A stretch of DNA of 64,000 nt, taken from Leifsonia sp. ALI-44-B. Lineage in GTDB: Bacteria > Actinomycetota > Actinomycetes > Actinomycetales > Microbacteriaceae. Shown piece after piece: positions 43,020-51,328 of this stretch (the first letter of the stretch is position 1; each line of letters begins with the position of its first letter). The notes beneath the pieces are model-generated. The model did not search any database, was not told the DNA's origin, and saw only the letters and a list, made by a program, of their open reading frames with translations. Both the position numbers and the translations under genes were made by a program. The DNA lies in contig NZ_MTQL01000007.1 in the NCBI RefSeq assembly GCF_001984125.1, forward strand, positions 124,001 to 188,000, written 5' to 3'.

Positions 43020-43952
43020 ATGACCACCACAGAACGCCCCACCCCGAACCCGCCGGGCGGTATCGCCGGGCTGATCCGCCGGCATCCGCTCGTCTCGTTC
43101 TTCGTGCTCGCCCTAGGCCTCAGCTGGATCGCGTGGACGCCCTGGATCCTGTCGAACAACGGGCTCGGCGTGCTCGACTTCTCGTTCCCCAGCATCCTCG
43201 GCACGACGCAGTTCACGGGCATGCTGTTCGGCGCCTATCTCGGGCCGCTCGGCGCCGCCTTCATCGTCACATCGATTACGGGCGGCCGAGCAGGGCTCCG
43301 CGTGTGGGTCGGCCGGCTGCTGCGCTGGCGTGTGGCACCGCGGTGGTATCTGGTCGCGCTCTTCGCCGTGCCCGCCGCCGTGCTGCTGCTCGGAACCCTC
43401 GCCTCGGGCGGGCAGGTGCACGCGCCGAGCCTCCTCGCCGTGGGTCTCTACGTGCCCGCGCTGCTGTTGCAGATGCTCACGACGGGACTCGCCGAGGAGC
43501 CGGGCTGGCGCGACTTCGCCTTGCCGCCCCTGCAGGAGCGTTTCGGGCCGCTCGGGGCCGCCGCCATCCTGGGACCGCTGTGGGGCCTGTGGCACGTGCC
43601 GCTGTTCTTCACCGAATGGGGTTCGTGGCCCGCGGTCACGTGGCTCAACGTGGTCGAGTTCATCGCCTTCAGCGCGCTCTTCAACATCGTCATCATGTGG
43701 CTGTTCAACCGGTCGGGTCAGAGCCTGCCGATCGTCATGCTGTTCCACGTGAGCCTGAACAACACGGTTTCCGTGTTCTGGGCCGAGATGTTCCCCACCG
43801 TGGGCGGCGACCAGCTGCAGCACGTGCTGCTCGCCGGGGCGGCCGTGGCCGCGACCGTCACGATCATCCTCACGCGCGGCCGCCTGGGCCTGCCGCGCAC
43901 GACGCCGGCCTTCGGGCACACGGCCGTCGAATCCGAGAAGATAGCGGTATGA
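43020..43952 (+). CDS. CPBP-family intramembrane metalloprotease
   Basis: 310 residues with eight hydrophobic segments. The CPBP (Abi) catalytic motifs are EEPGWR (Glu159, Glu160, Arg164), His192 in WHVPLFF and His243 in FHVSLNN. Such proteins include bacteriocin self-immunity factors and Rce1-like prenyl proteases. It is translationally coupled to a two-component system: its stop overlaps the kinase start by 4 bases. ATG 43020 follows AAGGAACC. The combination suggests the kinase-regulator pair controls, or is tuned by, the protease. Confidence 0.87.
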   Translation: MTTTERPTPNPPGGIAGLIRRHPLVSFFVLALGLSWIAWTPWILSNNGLGVLDFSFPSILGTTQFTGMLFGAYLGPLGAAFIVTSITGGRAGLRVWVGRLLRWRVAPRWYLVALFAVPAAVLLLGTLASGGQVHAPSLLAVGLYVPALLLQMLTTGLAEEPGWRDFALPPLQERFGPLGAAAILGPLWGLWHVPLFFTEWGSWPAVTWLNVVEFIAFSALFNIVIMWLFNRSGQSLPIVMLFHVSLNNTVSVFWAEMFPTVGGDQLQHVLLAGAAVAATVTIILTRGRLGLPRTTPAFGHTAVESEKIAV

Positions 43953-45169
43953 GCCCATCGCCGCGTCGGCCGAGCGTCACGGATGTCCTCGTGGCGCTCG
44001 GCACGGGCGTCGCGACGGTTGCCGCCGTCGCGGCCGCACCCGAACTGCTCGCGCCCGACCATCTCGTCGTCGTCGACCCGGTCTCGTGGTGGGTGACGGG
44101 CGCGGCCCTCGTCCTGCAGGCCGTCGCACTGTGCTTCGCCCGCCCCTACCCGCGCTCGGTGCTGCTCGTGACGGCAGCCCTCGCCTTGCTCGTCGGAGTC
44201 TTCGCGCCGACGGGCATCGCCAACATCACCGATGCCGCCGTGCTCGTCGCGGTTGTGCGTGCCGCGCTCCTCGTGCCGGCCCGCGAGTTGCGCGTGCTGC
44301 TGCCGATCGCGGCCCTCTCCGTCGCCGTCGGGCAGGGCGGCGATATCGTCGGCTCGAGTGCGGTGCCCCTGCCGACCGTGATCGGCGCCGCCATTCTGCA
44401 GGCCATCGCGATCGTCGGACTGCCCTCCGTTGGCGTGCTCGCGGTCACGGCCCGCCGCGACGCCCAGCGCGCCCGCACCGGCGAGTCTGCAGCCATCCAG
44501 CGGGAACGCGACGCCCTCGTGCAGGCCGCCGTGGCCCAGGAACGCACCGGCATGGCTCGCGAACTGCACGACATCGCGGCGCACCACGTGTCGAGCATCG
44601 CGCTCATGTCGGCGGCCATCGAGCGACAGATCGACACCGACCCCGCGCTCGCGAAACGCCAGGTGCGGCAGGTGCGTGAGCAGAGTCGCGTGCTGCTCGA
44701 CGACCTGCGCCGCCTCGTGGGCCTGCTGCGCCGGGATGCCGACGCCCCCGATGCCATCGAGACGCTGGAGACCATCCCCGCCCTCGTCGACACCGCCCGC
44801 TCGACCGGCCGCGAGGTCGACCTGCGTGTCTCGGGTGGCGGCGGCGACATCGGCCCGCTCGCGCAACTGGTCGCCTATCGCATGGTGCAAGAGGCGCTGG
44901 CCAACGCGGCCCGACATGCCCCGGATGCCGCCTGCGCTGTCGAGCTCGACGGCAGCGCATCCGACCTGTTCGTGGTGACCGTGCGCAACACCCCGCCCGC
45001 CTCGCCGGCCACGCCCACGCGCGAGGGTTTCGGCCTGCTTGGCATGCGCGAGCGAGCTGCCCTCGTCGGCGGCACCCTCGACGCCGGCGCCGACCCCGAC
45101 GACGGCTGGACCGTGCGTCTCATCCTCCCCTCGGAGCCGCCCGCCGACTCCCGAAAGGACCCCGCATGA
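43949..45169 (+). CDS. NarL-type sensor histidine kinase
   Basis: 406 residues. Four to five membrane helices fill residues 10-165, then a HisKA_3 domain with phospho-acceptor His207 in GMARELHDIAAHHVS and a HATPase domain (LVAYRMVQEALANAARHA as the N box, GLLGMRERAALVGG near the end). No extracellular domain is visible, so it probably senses something in the membrane. It is the middle gene of a three-gene operon with overlaps of 4 bases on both sides. Confidence 0.9.
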   Translation: MSPSPRRPSVTDVLVALGTGVATVAAVAAAPELLAPDHLVVVDPVSWWVTGAALVLQAVALCFARPYPRSVLLVTAALALLVGVFAPTGIANITDAAVLVAVVRAALLVPARELRVLLPIAALSVAVGQGGDIVGSSAVPLPTVIGAAILQAIAIVGLPSVGVLAVTARRDAQRARTGESAAIQRERDALVQAAVAQERTGMARELHDIAAHHVSSIALMSAAIERQIDTDPALAKRQVRQVREQSRVLLDDLRRLVGLLRRDADAPDAIETLETIPALVDTARSTGREVDLRVSGGGGDIGPLAQLVAYRMVQEALANAARHAPDAACAVELDGSASDLFVVTVRNTPPASPATPTREGFGLLGMRERAALVGGTLDAGADPDDGWTVRLILPSEPPADSRKDPA

Positions 45170-45831
45170 TCCGAGTGCTCGTCGCCGACGATCAACCGCT
45201 GGCCCGCGCCGGGCTCGCCGCGCTGCTCGCCGCCGAACCCGATATCGACGTCGTCGCGACGGCCGCCGACGGCGACGAGGCGCTGGCGCTGGCCCTCGAA
45301 TTGCGCCCCGACGTGGCCTGCCTCGACATCCGGATGCCGGGCCAGACGGGCATCGACGTCACGCGCTCGCTCACGGCGCTCACCGCCGACCATCCGGTGC
45401 CCGTGCTGATTCTGACGACCTTCGACATCGACGACTACGTGTTCAATGCACTGGAGGCCGGGGCATCCGGTTTTCTGTTGAAGGATGCCGAACCCGACGA
45501 GATCATCCGCGCCGTGCGGCACGTGGCAGCGGGAAACGGCACCCTCGACCTGGCCGTGACGCGGCGCGTGCTGCAAGAGTTCACGCGGCGCCGCACGCTG
45601 CAGGCCGTGTCGACGACGAGCGAGGCGGCCGGCCAGCTCACGCCGCGCGAACGAGAGATTCTGCAACTGCTGGCGCAGGGCATGTCGAACGACGAGATCG
45701 CTGCGGCGCTCACCGTCGAGGTAACGACCGTGAAGTCGCATCTGGCGCGCATCCTGCCGAAGTTGGGCGTGCGCTCGCGTTTGCAGGCGGTTGTGTGGGC
45801 GTATCAGAACAAGGTGGTGCTGCCGAAGTAG
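45166..45831 (+). CDS. NarL/FixJ-family response regulator
   Basis: 221 residues. Receiver domain with acidic pocket Asp8-Asp9, phospho-acceptor Asp54 (CLDIRMPG), Thr in LTTFDIDDYV and Lys in FLLKDAEP; then a LuxR-type helix-turn-helix: LTPREREILQLLAQGMSNDE, TVEVTTVKSHLARIL. Partner of the kinase upstream. Its targets are unknown; the CPBP operon itself is the obvious candidate. Confidence 0.93.
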   Translation: MIRVLVADDQPLARAGLAALLAAEPDIDVVATAADGDEALALALELRPDVACLDIRMPGQTGIDVTRSLTALTADHPVPVLILTTFDIDDYVFNALEAGASGFLLKDAEPDEIIRAVRHVAAGNGTLDLAVTRRVLQEFTRRRTLQAVSTTSEAAGQLTPREREILQLLAQGMSNDEIAAALTVEVTTVKSHLARILPKLGVRSRLQAVVWAYQNKVVLPK

Positions 45832-45868
45832 TGGGCCGGGCCTGACCGGGCCCCGTGGCTCGGCGACG

Positions 45869-46990
45869 TCATTCCGGCAGGCCCTCTCGAGCCCCTGTTC
45901 GGAGCGCTTCGAGGTTGAGCGAAATCCAGGCGGCGACGCGTTCGCGATGCGGTTCGACCCAATCACCCTCGTAGGCGCGCGGCACGGTCTCGATGAACAT
46001 GATGAGGCCGAGGTAGATCGACCAGAGGCGAGCGCGGGCGATGGCCGCGGCGTCGGGCAGAAGGGGGCAGCCAGCCGTCTTCTCATAGGCGTTCACGAAC
46101 GCGGCGTTGTCAGCCACCCAGGTCTCGACGTCCTCGAGCAGCGCGACGGAGGCGAGGTCGGCCGTCGGGTCGGCGACGAGCGCACGTTCGGCGTCGATGA
46201 CGGCGGTGAAGTGGCCGCCCGAGACGAGCAGATTGCCCGGCCAGAGGTCGAAGTGGACGAGGGTCGGCTGGGTCACCTCGTCGAAGGCAGCCGCGAACAG
46301 GGCGAGTTCGTCGACCAGGGCGAGGGCATCGGATGTTTCGCTGCCCACACCGTCCCGCGCGGGGCCGCCGAAGCCGCCGAGGTCGACCCGCCAACGCTCG
46401 GCATCGGCGACCACGTTGCGGATGAGCTTGCCGAACGTTTCGCGCAGGCTCGACGATCTGGTCGACGCCCGAAACGGGTAGCCGAACAGCGAGAGCTCGT
46501 CGCGCTCGGACGCCCTCGCCGCCGTGCCGGCCAGATGCAAGCGCGCGAGGAGCGTCCCGTGCTCGGCGGGGCTCGGTCGCTCTGAGGCATGCTCGACCTC
46601 GCTGAGGGGAACGCCCGGTTCGTGCGAGAGGACGAGGGCCAGGACATCCGTGTTCGGCACTCGACCGGGCGGCGGGCCACCCAGGACCGTCTCGTCGCTC
46701 GTTTCGACCGCGGCGAACTCGCGATGCAGGACGCTCGGAACAGGAAGGCCCGCCGCCCCGAACGCGTCGAGGGCGAGCGCTTCCGTGGCGAGAAGGGCGC
46801 GCTCATAGGTCAGGGCCGTCGCGTCGTCGGGGGCACGTTTGGTCACCACCGACCGCGCCGGCTGGATCTCCGTGGCCGCCAGCCACACACGCTCGACGGC
46901 GTTCGCCGTGCCCGCCCCGAGGGCTTCGCTCCGGGCGACCCCACCGTGCGCCGCCAACCAATGCTCGACCGTTGCTTCGCCTGCCACCAT
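45869..46990 (-). CDS. APH/ChoK-family phosphotransferase
   Basis: 373 residues of the aminoglycoside-phosphotransferase kinase-like fold. The catalytic loop is LVHFDLWPGNLLVS (HxD...N) and the metal motif is AVIDAERALVADPTADL (Asp, Glu). An ATP lysine is likely in VVTKRAPDD. The family includes aminoglycoside and macrolide kinases, homoserine kinase-like and fructosamine kinase-like enzymes; nothing here indicates antibiotic resistance. It is a single gene, convergent with the two-component operon. Confidence 0.82.
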   Translation of the reverse strand: MVAGEATVEHWLAAHGGVARSEALGAGTANAVERVWLAATEIQPARSVVTKRAPDDATALTYERALLATEALALDAFGAAGLPVPSVLHREFAAVETSDETVLGGPPPGRVPNTDVLALVLSHEPGVPLSEVEHASERPSPAEHGTLLARLHLAGTAARASERDELSLFGYPFRASTRSSSLRETFGKLIRNVVADAERWRVDLGGFGGPARDGVGSETSDALALVDELALFAAAFDEVTQPTLVHFDLWPGNLLVSGGHFTAVIDAERALVADPTADLASVALLEDVETWVADNAAFVNAYEKTAGCPLLPDAAAIARARLWSIYLGLIMFIETVPRAYEGDWVEPHRERVAAWISLNLEALRTGAREGLPE

Positions 46991-47110
46991 GCCGACACAC
47001 TAACGGGCTTGCTCAACCCGACGACCGGAACAGCGCCCGCCGTCCCGCCGCCGATCCGCGGATATTGTTGAGGGCGTCTCATTTCGCACGGATGCCCGAA
47101 AGGCCCTGGC

Positions 47111-48223
47111 ATGTCCCTCGATCGTCCCGCCGGCGCATCCCCCTGGCGCGTGAGTGCGTTGCCGAAACCGCTCGACACGACCGCTCTGACCACTCCGCTC
47201 CCCCGGCAGGAACGCACGCGGCGCTGGCGCGAACTCGTCGCCGAGCAGCCCAAGATGCGCGACACCATCGGCCGCATGCGCCGACTCACGGCCACGATCG
47301 GCGCTCTGGGCGGCCTCGCCGGCGTGCCCCTGATGGGCCTCATCGCCATCCTGGCGTTCGGCGAGGGCGACGAGGAGGGCGCGCGGATCGCCATCGGTCT
47401 CGCATCGATGGTCGTCATGACGGCTCTGCTCGCCGTCGTCCTCGTGCGAGTGGCCGTGCGGGTCTGGGCGCGCCGCACGATGCGTCGGACACACATTCGC
47501 CTGGCGAACTTCGCTGAAGCCAACGGGTTCGACTACCTCGCCGGCCCCGTGGCCGCACAGCGGGAGATGCCGTGGCGCCGACGCGGTTCGCTCAACCTCC
47601 ACCGCGTGCTGCGCAGCCGCGAGGAGCGCGGCATCGAGATCGCCGACTACGAGATCCAGGGCAACTCGCAGAACCTCGCCGCACAGTTCGGCGGATTCTG
47701 CGCGCTTCGGCTTCCCACTCCGCTGCCCCACATCATGTTGCGCGCGCGGGGCGGTCGCCGCCCGGGCATGAGCTCGGCGGGCGCCCCGCGCGACCTGCAG
47801 CACCTCAGCCTCGAGGGCGACTTCGACCGCCACTTCGCGCTGTTCTGCCCGCAAGGTTACGAAGCGGATGCCCTCTACCTCTTCACACCCGACGTCATGG
47901 CGCGTCTCATCGACCACGTCCGTGACCTCGACGTCGAGATCGTCGACGACTGGATGATCCTCTCGACTCCCCGTGACCTCGTCACGACCGACCCCGCCGA
48001 CTGGGCCGCCATCGCAGCCGCTGTCGACGCCGTCGACGACCGCGTCGAGCGCTGGGCTTCCTGGCGCGAGACCCGTCCCGTCTCGGAGGCCGACGCGATA
48101 GCGGCCCGCGCGGTCGCCACCCCTGGCCGCCGCCTCAAAACGAGGCCCAGCGTCGACAACATCCTCATCTCCTGCTCCCTCGGCCTCTTCGCCGTTTGCG
48201 TCATCGTGGCGTTCTGGCGCTAG
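47111..48223 (+). CDS. Membrane protein of unknown function
   Basis: 370 residues. Two adjacent helices at about 62-83 (IGALGGLAGVPLMGLIAILAF) and 93-115, and one at the C-terminus (ILISCSLGLFAVCVIVAFW), bracket a 230-residue soluble domain with ANGFDYLAGP, DLQHLSLEGDFDRHFALFCP and DALYLFTPDVMARLIDH. I recognise the soluble part only as similar to actinobacterial proteins without a name. The soluble domain should face the cytoplasm. The gene stands alone. Confidence 0.7.
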   Translation: MSLDRPAGASPWRVSALPKPLDTTALTTPLPRQERTRRWRELVAEQPKMRDTIGRMRRLTATIGALGGLAGVPLMGLIAILAFGEGDEEGARIAIGLASMVVMTALLAVVLVRVAVRVWARRTMRRTHIRLANFAEANGFDYLAGPVAAQREMPWRRRGSLNLHRVLRSREERGIEIADYEIQGNSQNLAAQFGGFCALRLPTPLPHIMLRARGGRRPGMSSAGAPRDLQHLSLEGDFDRHFALFCPQGYEADALYLFTPDVMARLIDHVRDLDVEIVDDWMILSTPRDLVTTDPADWAAIAAAVDAVDDRVERWASWRETRPVSEADAIAARAVATPGRRLKTRPSVDNILISCSLGLFAVCVIVAFWR

Positions 48224-48381
48224 CCGCTGCGGATCAGCTGGAGTGTGGCTTGTCCCGCTGAATCACTCTGGCGCGGGCATGCGCTGTGGAACCTCCGCGC
48301 GGTGTGTCATTCTGTGGGGGATCACACGAACGGTCCCGGCCGTCGACACCGCGCCCCGCGCATCCGCTGCAGAGGAAGAAC

Positions 48382-49140
48382 ATGGCCACCACAGGAACGC
48401 TCGGCGCCGAAGAACGTCGAGCCCACCTCACGGCGATCCTCGAACGTGACGGGCAGATCCGGCTGGAGGCCGCGGCATCCGAGCTGGATGTCTCGGCCAT
48501 GACGGTCCGGCGCGACCTCGCCGATCTCGAGGCCCTCGGGCTCCTGCGCCGCGTGCGGGGAGGCGCGATTCCGACGCTGCAGCCGCGCACGTTCCGCGAG
48601 CGCACCGCTACCGGGGCACGCGAGAAGGCGCTCATCGTCGAGAAGGCCCGCACTCTGCTGCCGAGCGACGGCGCCATAGCCATCGACGCGTCCACGACGG
48701 CGGGCGGCATGGGGCGACGACTCGAGAACGGGCCACTCACGGTGGCGACGAACTCCTATGACAACTTCCTCACGGCGCGGCAGAACCCGGATGTCACGGC
48801 CATCCTGGTCGGCGGCACGGCCGAGGTGCGCACCGACAGCTTCGTCGGGCCCATCGCCTGTCAGGCCGCGGCATCCGTTCTCTATCGCCGGTTCTTCCTC
48901 TCGTCGGCTGCGGTCGACCCCGAGCTCGGCACCTCAGAGGTCACGCTGGAGGAAGCGCAGGTCAAGCAGGCGTTCGCCCGGGCCAGCGACGAGACAGTGC
49001 TGCTCGTCGCCTCGTCAAAGCTCGGCCAGCGCGCCTTGGCGGTCGGGTTCGGCCTGGATGACATCGACCTGCTCGTCACCGAACTCGACCCGTCCGACCC
49101 GTTGCTCGACCCCTACCGCGGGCGCGTCGAACTCCTGTGA
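48382..49140 (+). CDS. DeoR-family transcriptional regulator
   Basis: 252 residues. The N-terminal helix-turn-helix with EERRAHLTAILERDG and SELDVSAMTVRRDLADLEALG is the DeoR signature; the sensor domain has the DEAD-box-like sugar-phosphate fold (IAIDASTTAGGMGRRLENG, VLLVASSKLGQRALA). DeoR repressors usually sit beside sugar genes, but its neighbours are an orphan membrane protein and a hydrolase, so its target is unknown. AGAGGAAG precedes ATG 48382. Confidence 0.9.
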   Translation: MATTGTLGAEERRAHLTAILERDGQIRLEAAASELDVSAMTVRRDLADLEALGLLRRVRGGAIPTLQPRTFRERTATGAREKALIVEKARTLLPSDGAIAIDASTTAGGMGRRLENGPLTVATNSYDNFLTARQNPDVTAILVGGTAEVRTDSFVGPIACQAAASVLYRRFFLSSAAVDPELGTSEVTLEEAQVKQAFARASDETVLLVASSKLGQRALAVGFGLDDIDLLVTELDPSDPLLDPYRGRVELL

Positions 49141-49179
49141 ACCCGGCCGGCTCCACAGCCGCCGCGACATAATGGCCCC

Positions 49180-49911
49180 ATGCACCTGACCACCTCGACC
49201 ACGGGCACAGGCCCTCGCCACGTCGCCCTCGTGCACGGCCTCGGCGGCAACGGCGCCACGTGGGCACCCCTGATCGAGCGGATGACCGCGACCGGCCGGT
49301 ACACCGTGACGACCGTCGATCTGCGCGGCCACGGCAGCAGCGATCGCGCCCCCAGTTACGCCCTCGACGAGCTGGCCGACGACCTGGTCGAGAACCTGCC
49401 GCACGGCCTCGACAGCGTGGTCGGGCATTCGCTCGGCGGCTCGGTGCTCGTGCGCGCGGTCGGCCGGCTCGCCCCCGCGCGGGCCATCTACCTCGACCCC
49501 GGTTTTCACCTCACGCTGCCGACGACCGGTCTGCGCGGCCGTCTCTTCTGGGCCGCGCCGCTCGTGACGCTCGGCTTCGCGCAGCTGCGACAGTCCCGCC
49601 AGAGTGCCGCCGCGAAGGCCCTCTACAAACCCGCCGTGCGGGAATCGATCGCCCGGGCCCAGCGTGAGTTCGACCGGGGCATGGCGATCGGGGTGTTCCG
49701 GGATGTCGCGTTCCACCCCCTCGCGCCCGCCGCACCCGAGGTTCCCTCGACGATCGTGCTGTCGGATGACTCCCCCGCCGTCCTGCCCGACACACTCGCC
49801 GCCGAGCTCGAAGGCCTGGGCTGGGACATCCGCCGCCTGCCCCGCGTGCACCACGACATGCAGCTCGAAAACCCGGATGGCACGTTCCAGATGATCGAGG
49901 ACGTGCTCTGA
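49180..49911 (+). CDS. Alpha/beta hydrolase
   Basis: 243 residues. Oxyanion loop HGLGGNGATW, nucleophile elbow GHSLGG (Ser about 88), likely acid in LSDDSPA and catalytic His in VHHDMQLE. DLRGHGSS is the conserved loop after beta-4. No lid insertion or signal peptide is seen, so it is a small cytoplasmic hydrolase of unknown substrate. It follows the deoR gene by 39 bases in the same direction and could be in its operon. Confidence 0.85.
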   Translation: MHLTTSTTGTGPRHVALVHGLGGNGATWAPLIERMTATGRYTVTTVDLRGHGSSDRAPSYALDELADDLVENLPHGLDSVVGHSLGGSVLVRAVGRLAPARAIYLDPGFHLTLPTTGLRGRLFWAAPLVTLGFAQLRQSRQSAAAKALYKPAVRESIARAQREFDRGMAIGVFRDVAFHPLAPAAPEVPSTIVLSDDSPAVLPDTLAAELEGLGWDIRRLPRVHHDMQLENPDGTFQMIEDVL

Positions 49912-49972
49912 TCTGAGCCGCTCGGACGGCTTCGACAGCGGCCCCGCGCCCGGCCTCGGCTACCCTGGGCAG

Positions 49973-50311
49973 ATGGACACCAACGCTCTCCGGCACTTTC
50001 TCGCGGTCGCCGACGAGGGCGACTGGTCACGCGCCGCCAACGCCGAACACGTTTCGCGAGCAACCATCCAGGCCTCTGTCGCGTCCCTCGAGGCCGAGCT
50101 CGACGAGAAACTCGTCGTCGAGGACGAGAACGGCGCCCTGACTCTCACCGCCCCCGCGCTCGCTTTCCGCGGCCCGGCCCGCGCCCGCGTTGCGGCAGCC
50201 CCGGCACCCACACCGAAGGCTGGCGGCAAGGCCAAGGCCTCGAAGGGCCGCGGTCGCGCCCCCATCGTCAAGGGCCAGCCCAAGCCCTACCCTAAGCGCC
50301 AGGGCCGCTAG
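49973..50311 (+). CDS. LysR-type helix-turn-helix domain with basic tail, no effector domain
   Basis: 112 residues. Residues 1-65 are the LysR DNA-binding domain (MDTNALRHFLAVADEGDWSR, SRATIQASVASLEAELDEKL), but the 200-residue effector domain is missing. Instead, about 45 residues follow that are Ala/Pro/Lys/Gly/Arg-rich (PAPTPKAGGKAKASKGRGRA), similar to the tails of actinobacterial nucleoid proteins. The frame is intact and the tail has coherent composition, so this looks like a bona fide small DNA-binding protein rather than a decayed regulator. Confidence 0.75.
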   Translation: MDTNALRHFLAVADEGDWSRAANAEHVSRATIQASVASLEAELDEKLVVEDENGALTLTAPALAFRGPARARVAAAPAPTPKAGGKAKASKGRGRAPIVKGQPKPYPKRQGR

Positions 50312-50372
50312 CTTTCAGCGCTCCGCTTGCCTCACGCCAAGCGCCTCGCCCAGAACCGCCCGGACCGATCGC

Positions 50373-50711
50373 TCACGAACGCTCGAGATTGTTCACCGCT
50401 CGGATGTAGGCGTCCAAGCTGTAGCGCTCACCCGTTGACACGGCTTCGACAGTGATCGCGTCGACCTCGGTGGGGAGCAGCCGATAAACCAAGCGATAGT
50501 TCGGCCGAGGGTGGTCCGGGCGCTCATCGAAGTAGACCTTTCGGCAATCGCTGAGATCGCCGATGCCCACCCGCTTGTCGAGCGGCCTGCCCTGCAGACG
50601 CCCGTCCGCAATATGTGAGAGAAGCTCGAGTACGACGAGCTGGAGTTTCCGGGTGGGCAGCTTGTGCAGGTCGGCTTCGAATCCTCGAAGCGCCCGAAGC
50701 CCCAGCCTCAC
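50373..50711 (-). CDS. RelE/ParE-type toxin
   Basis: 112 residues with the RelE/ParE layout: LRGFEADLHKLPTRKLQ as the two N-terminal helices, then the beta-sheet segments DCRKVYFDE, YRLVYRLLPTEVDAIT and VEAVSTGERYSLDAYI. RelE toxins cut mRNA at the ribosome; ParE toxins block gyrase. The sequence does not decide which. The antitoxin gene lies directly upstream and overlaps by 4 bases, the usual order. Confidence 0.8.
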   Translation of the reverse strand: MRLGLRALRGFEADLHKLPTRKLQLVVLELLSHIADGRLQGRPLDKRVGIGDLSDCRKVYFDERPDHPRPNYRLVYRLLPTEVDAITVEAVSTGERYSLDAYIRAVNNLERS

Positions 50712-50995
50712 TCGCCAGGAACCTGCAGGCCGAGACGGGCGGCGATGTCGGCGAGAGGCTCACTGTCGCCCGCGTCGATGCGGGCGCGAGCGGTGCGAGC
50801 AATCTCGAGGTCTTCGAGCAGAGGAAGCATCTCGCGGTAGAGGCCATACGGGATGACAACAGCTTCGGGTTTACGGTGCGATCCGAAAATCAGCGGCTGA
50901 GCATTATCGCTTGCCCGAAACGAGTCGACGGTCTTGCCGAGCAGCTCGCGCGCCTCACGGCTTGTGTGCACGGTCGGCGGCTCGAGAAGGGACAT
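50708..50995 (-). CDS. Phd/YefM-like antitoxin
   Basis: 95 residues. VHTSREARELLGKTVDSFRA at the N-terminus is a Phd/YefM-like DNA-binding fold, PLIFGSHRKPEAVVIPYGLYRE is the conserved core, and the acidic C-terminus (EDLEIARTARARIDAG) is the usual toxin-binding segment. Start ATG 50995 has a -10-like TATAGT only about 10 bases upstream on the minus strand, which would give an almost leaderless transcript. Confidence 0.8.
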   Translation of the reverse strand: MSLLEPPTVHTSREARELLGKTVDSFRASDNAQPLIFGSHRKPEAVVIPYGLYREMLPLLEDLEIARTARARIDAGDSEPLADIAARLGLQVPGE

Positions 50996-51328
50996 GGGCC
51001 CACTATACCGCGCATGCGTCACCAAATGTGTACACGAATGTGCCTCATCTCTTGAGCCCGTCCGAGATTGCCTGCACGGTGGGTGCGTGTTGAGGCAAAC
51101 GCGAGCAAGCCGGTTAACGCAGCGCCACATCACATCTGCATCACGGATCCCTCAGCTCGGCCACCCGCTCCTCAACGCCTGTTGAAGACCACTACAGTGT
51201 GAGAGATGCGAAGACTCTGAGGAGAACTCGCTCTGTGGCGCTGGCCTCCAAGTTATTGGGGTTCGGGGGCGTCTACGAGTGGTGGGGTGTTCCCGGGAAG
51301 GCGTGCCCCGCCGCTCTACTCCCTCGCG
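50996..51328. other. 333-base intergenic region without a gene
   Basis: Lies between the antitoxin start and the end of the TauE/SafE gene. I see no open frame with coding character, no tRNA cloverleaf and no strong terminator. The only structured element is the palindrome GTGTACAC at 51028-51035, 33 bases upstream of the antitoxin start, a possible toxin-antitoxin operator. Confidence 0.55.

Noticed and set aside
45869-46990. Aminoglycoside-resistance gene
   Set aside because: The kinase fold is shared by many metabolic enzymes; no mobile element or resistance neighbour supports a resistance role.
49973-50311. LysR pseudogene
   Set aside because: No remnant of an effector domain, no frameshift, and the basic tail ends with a proper stop; an intact small protein explains it better.
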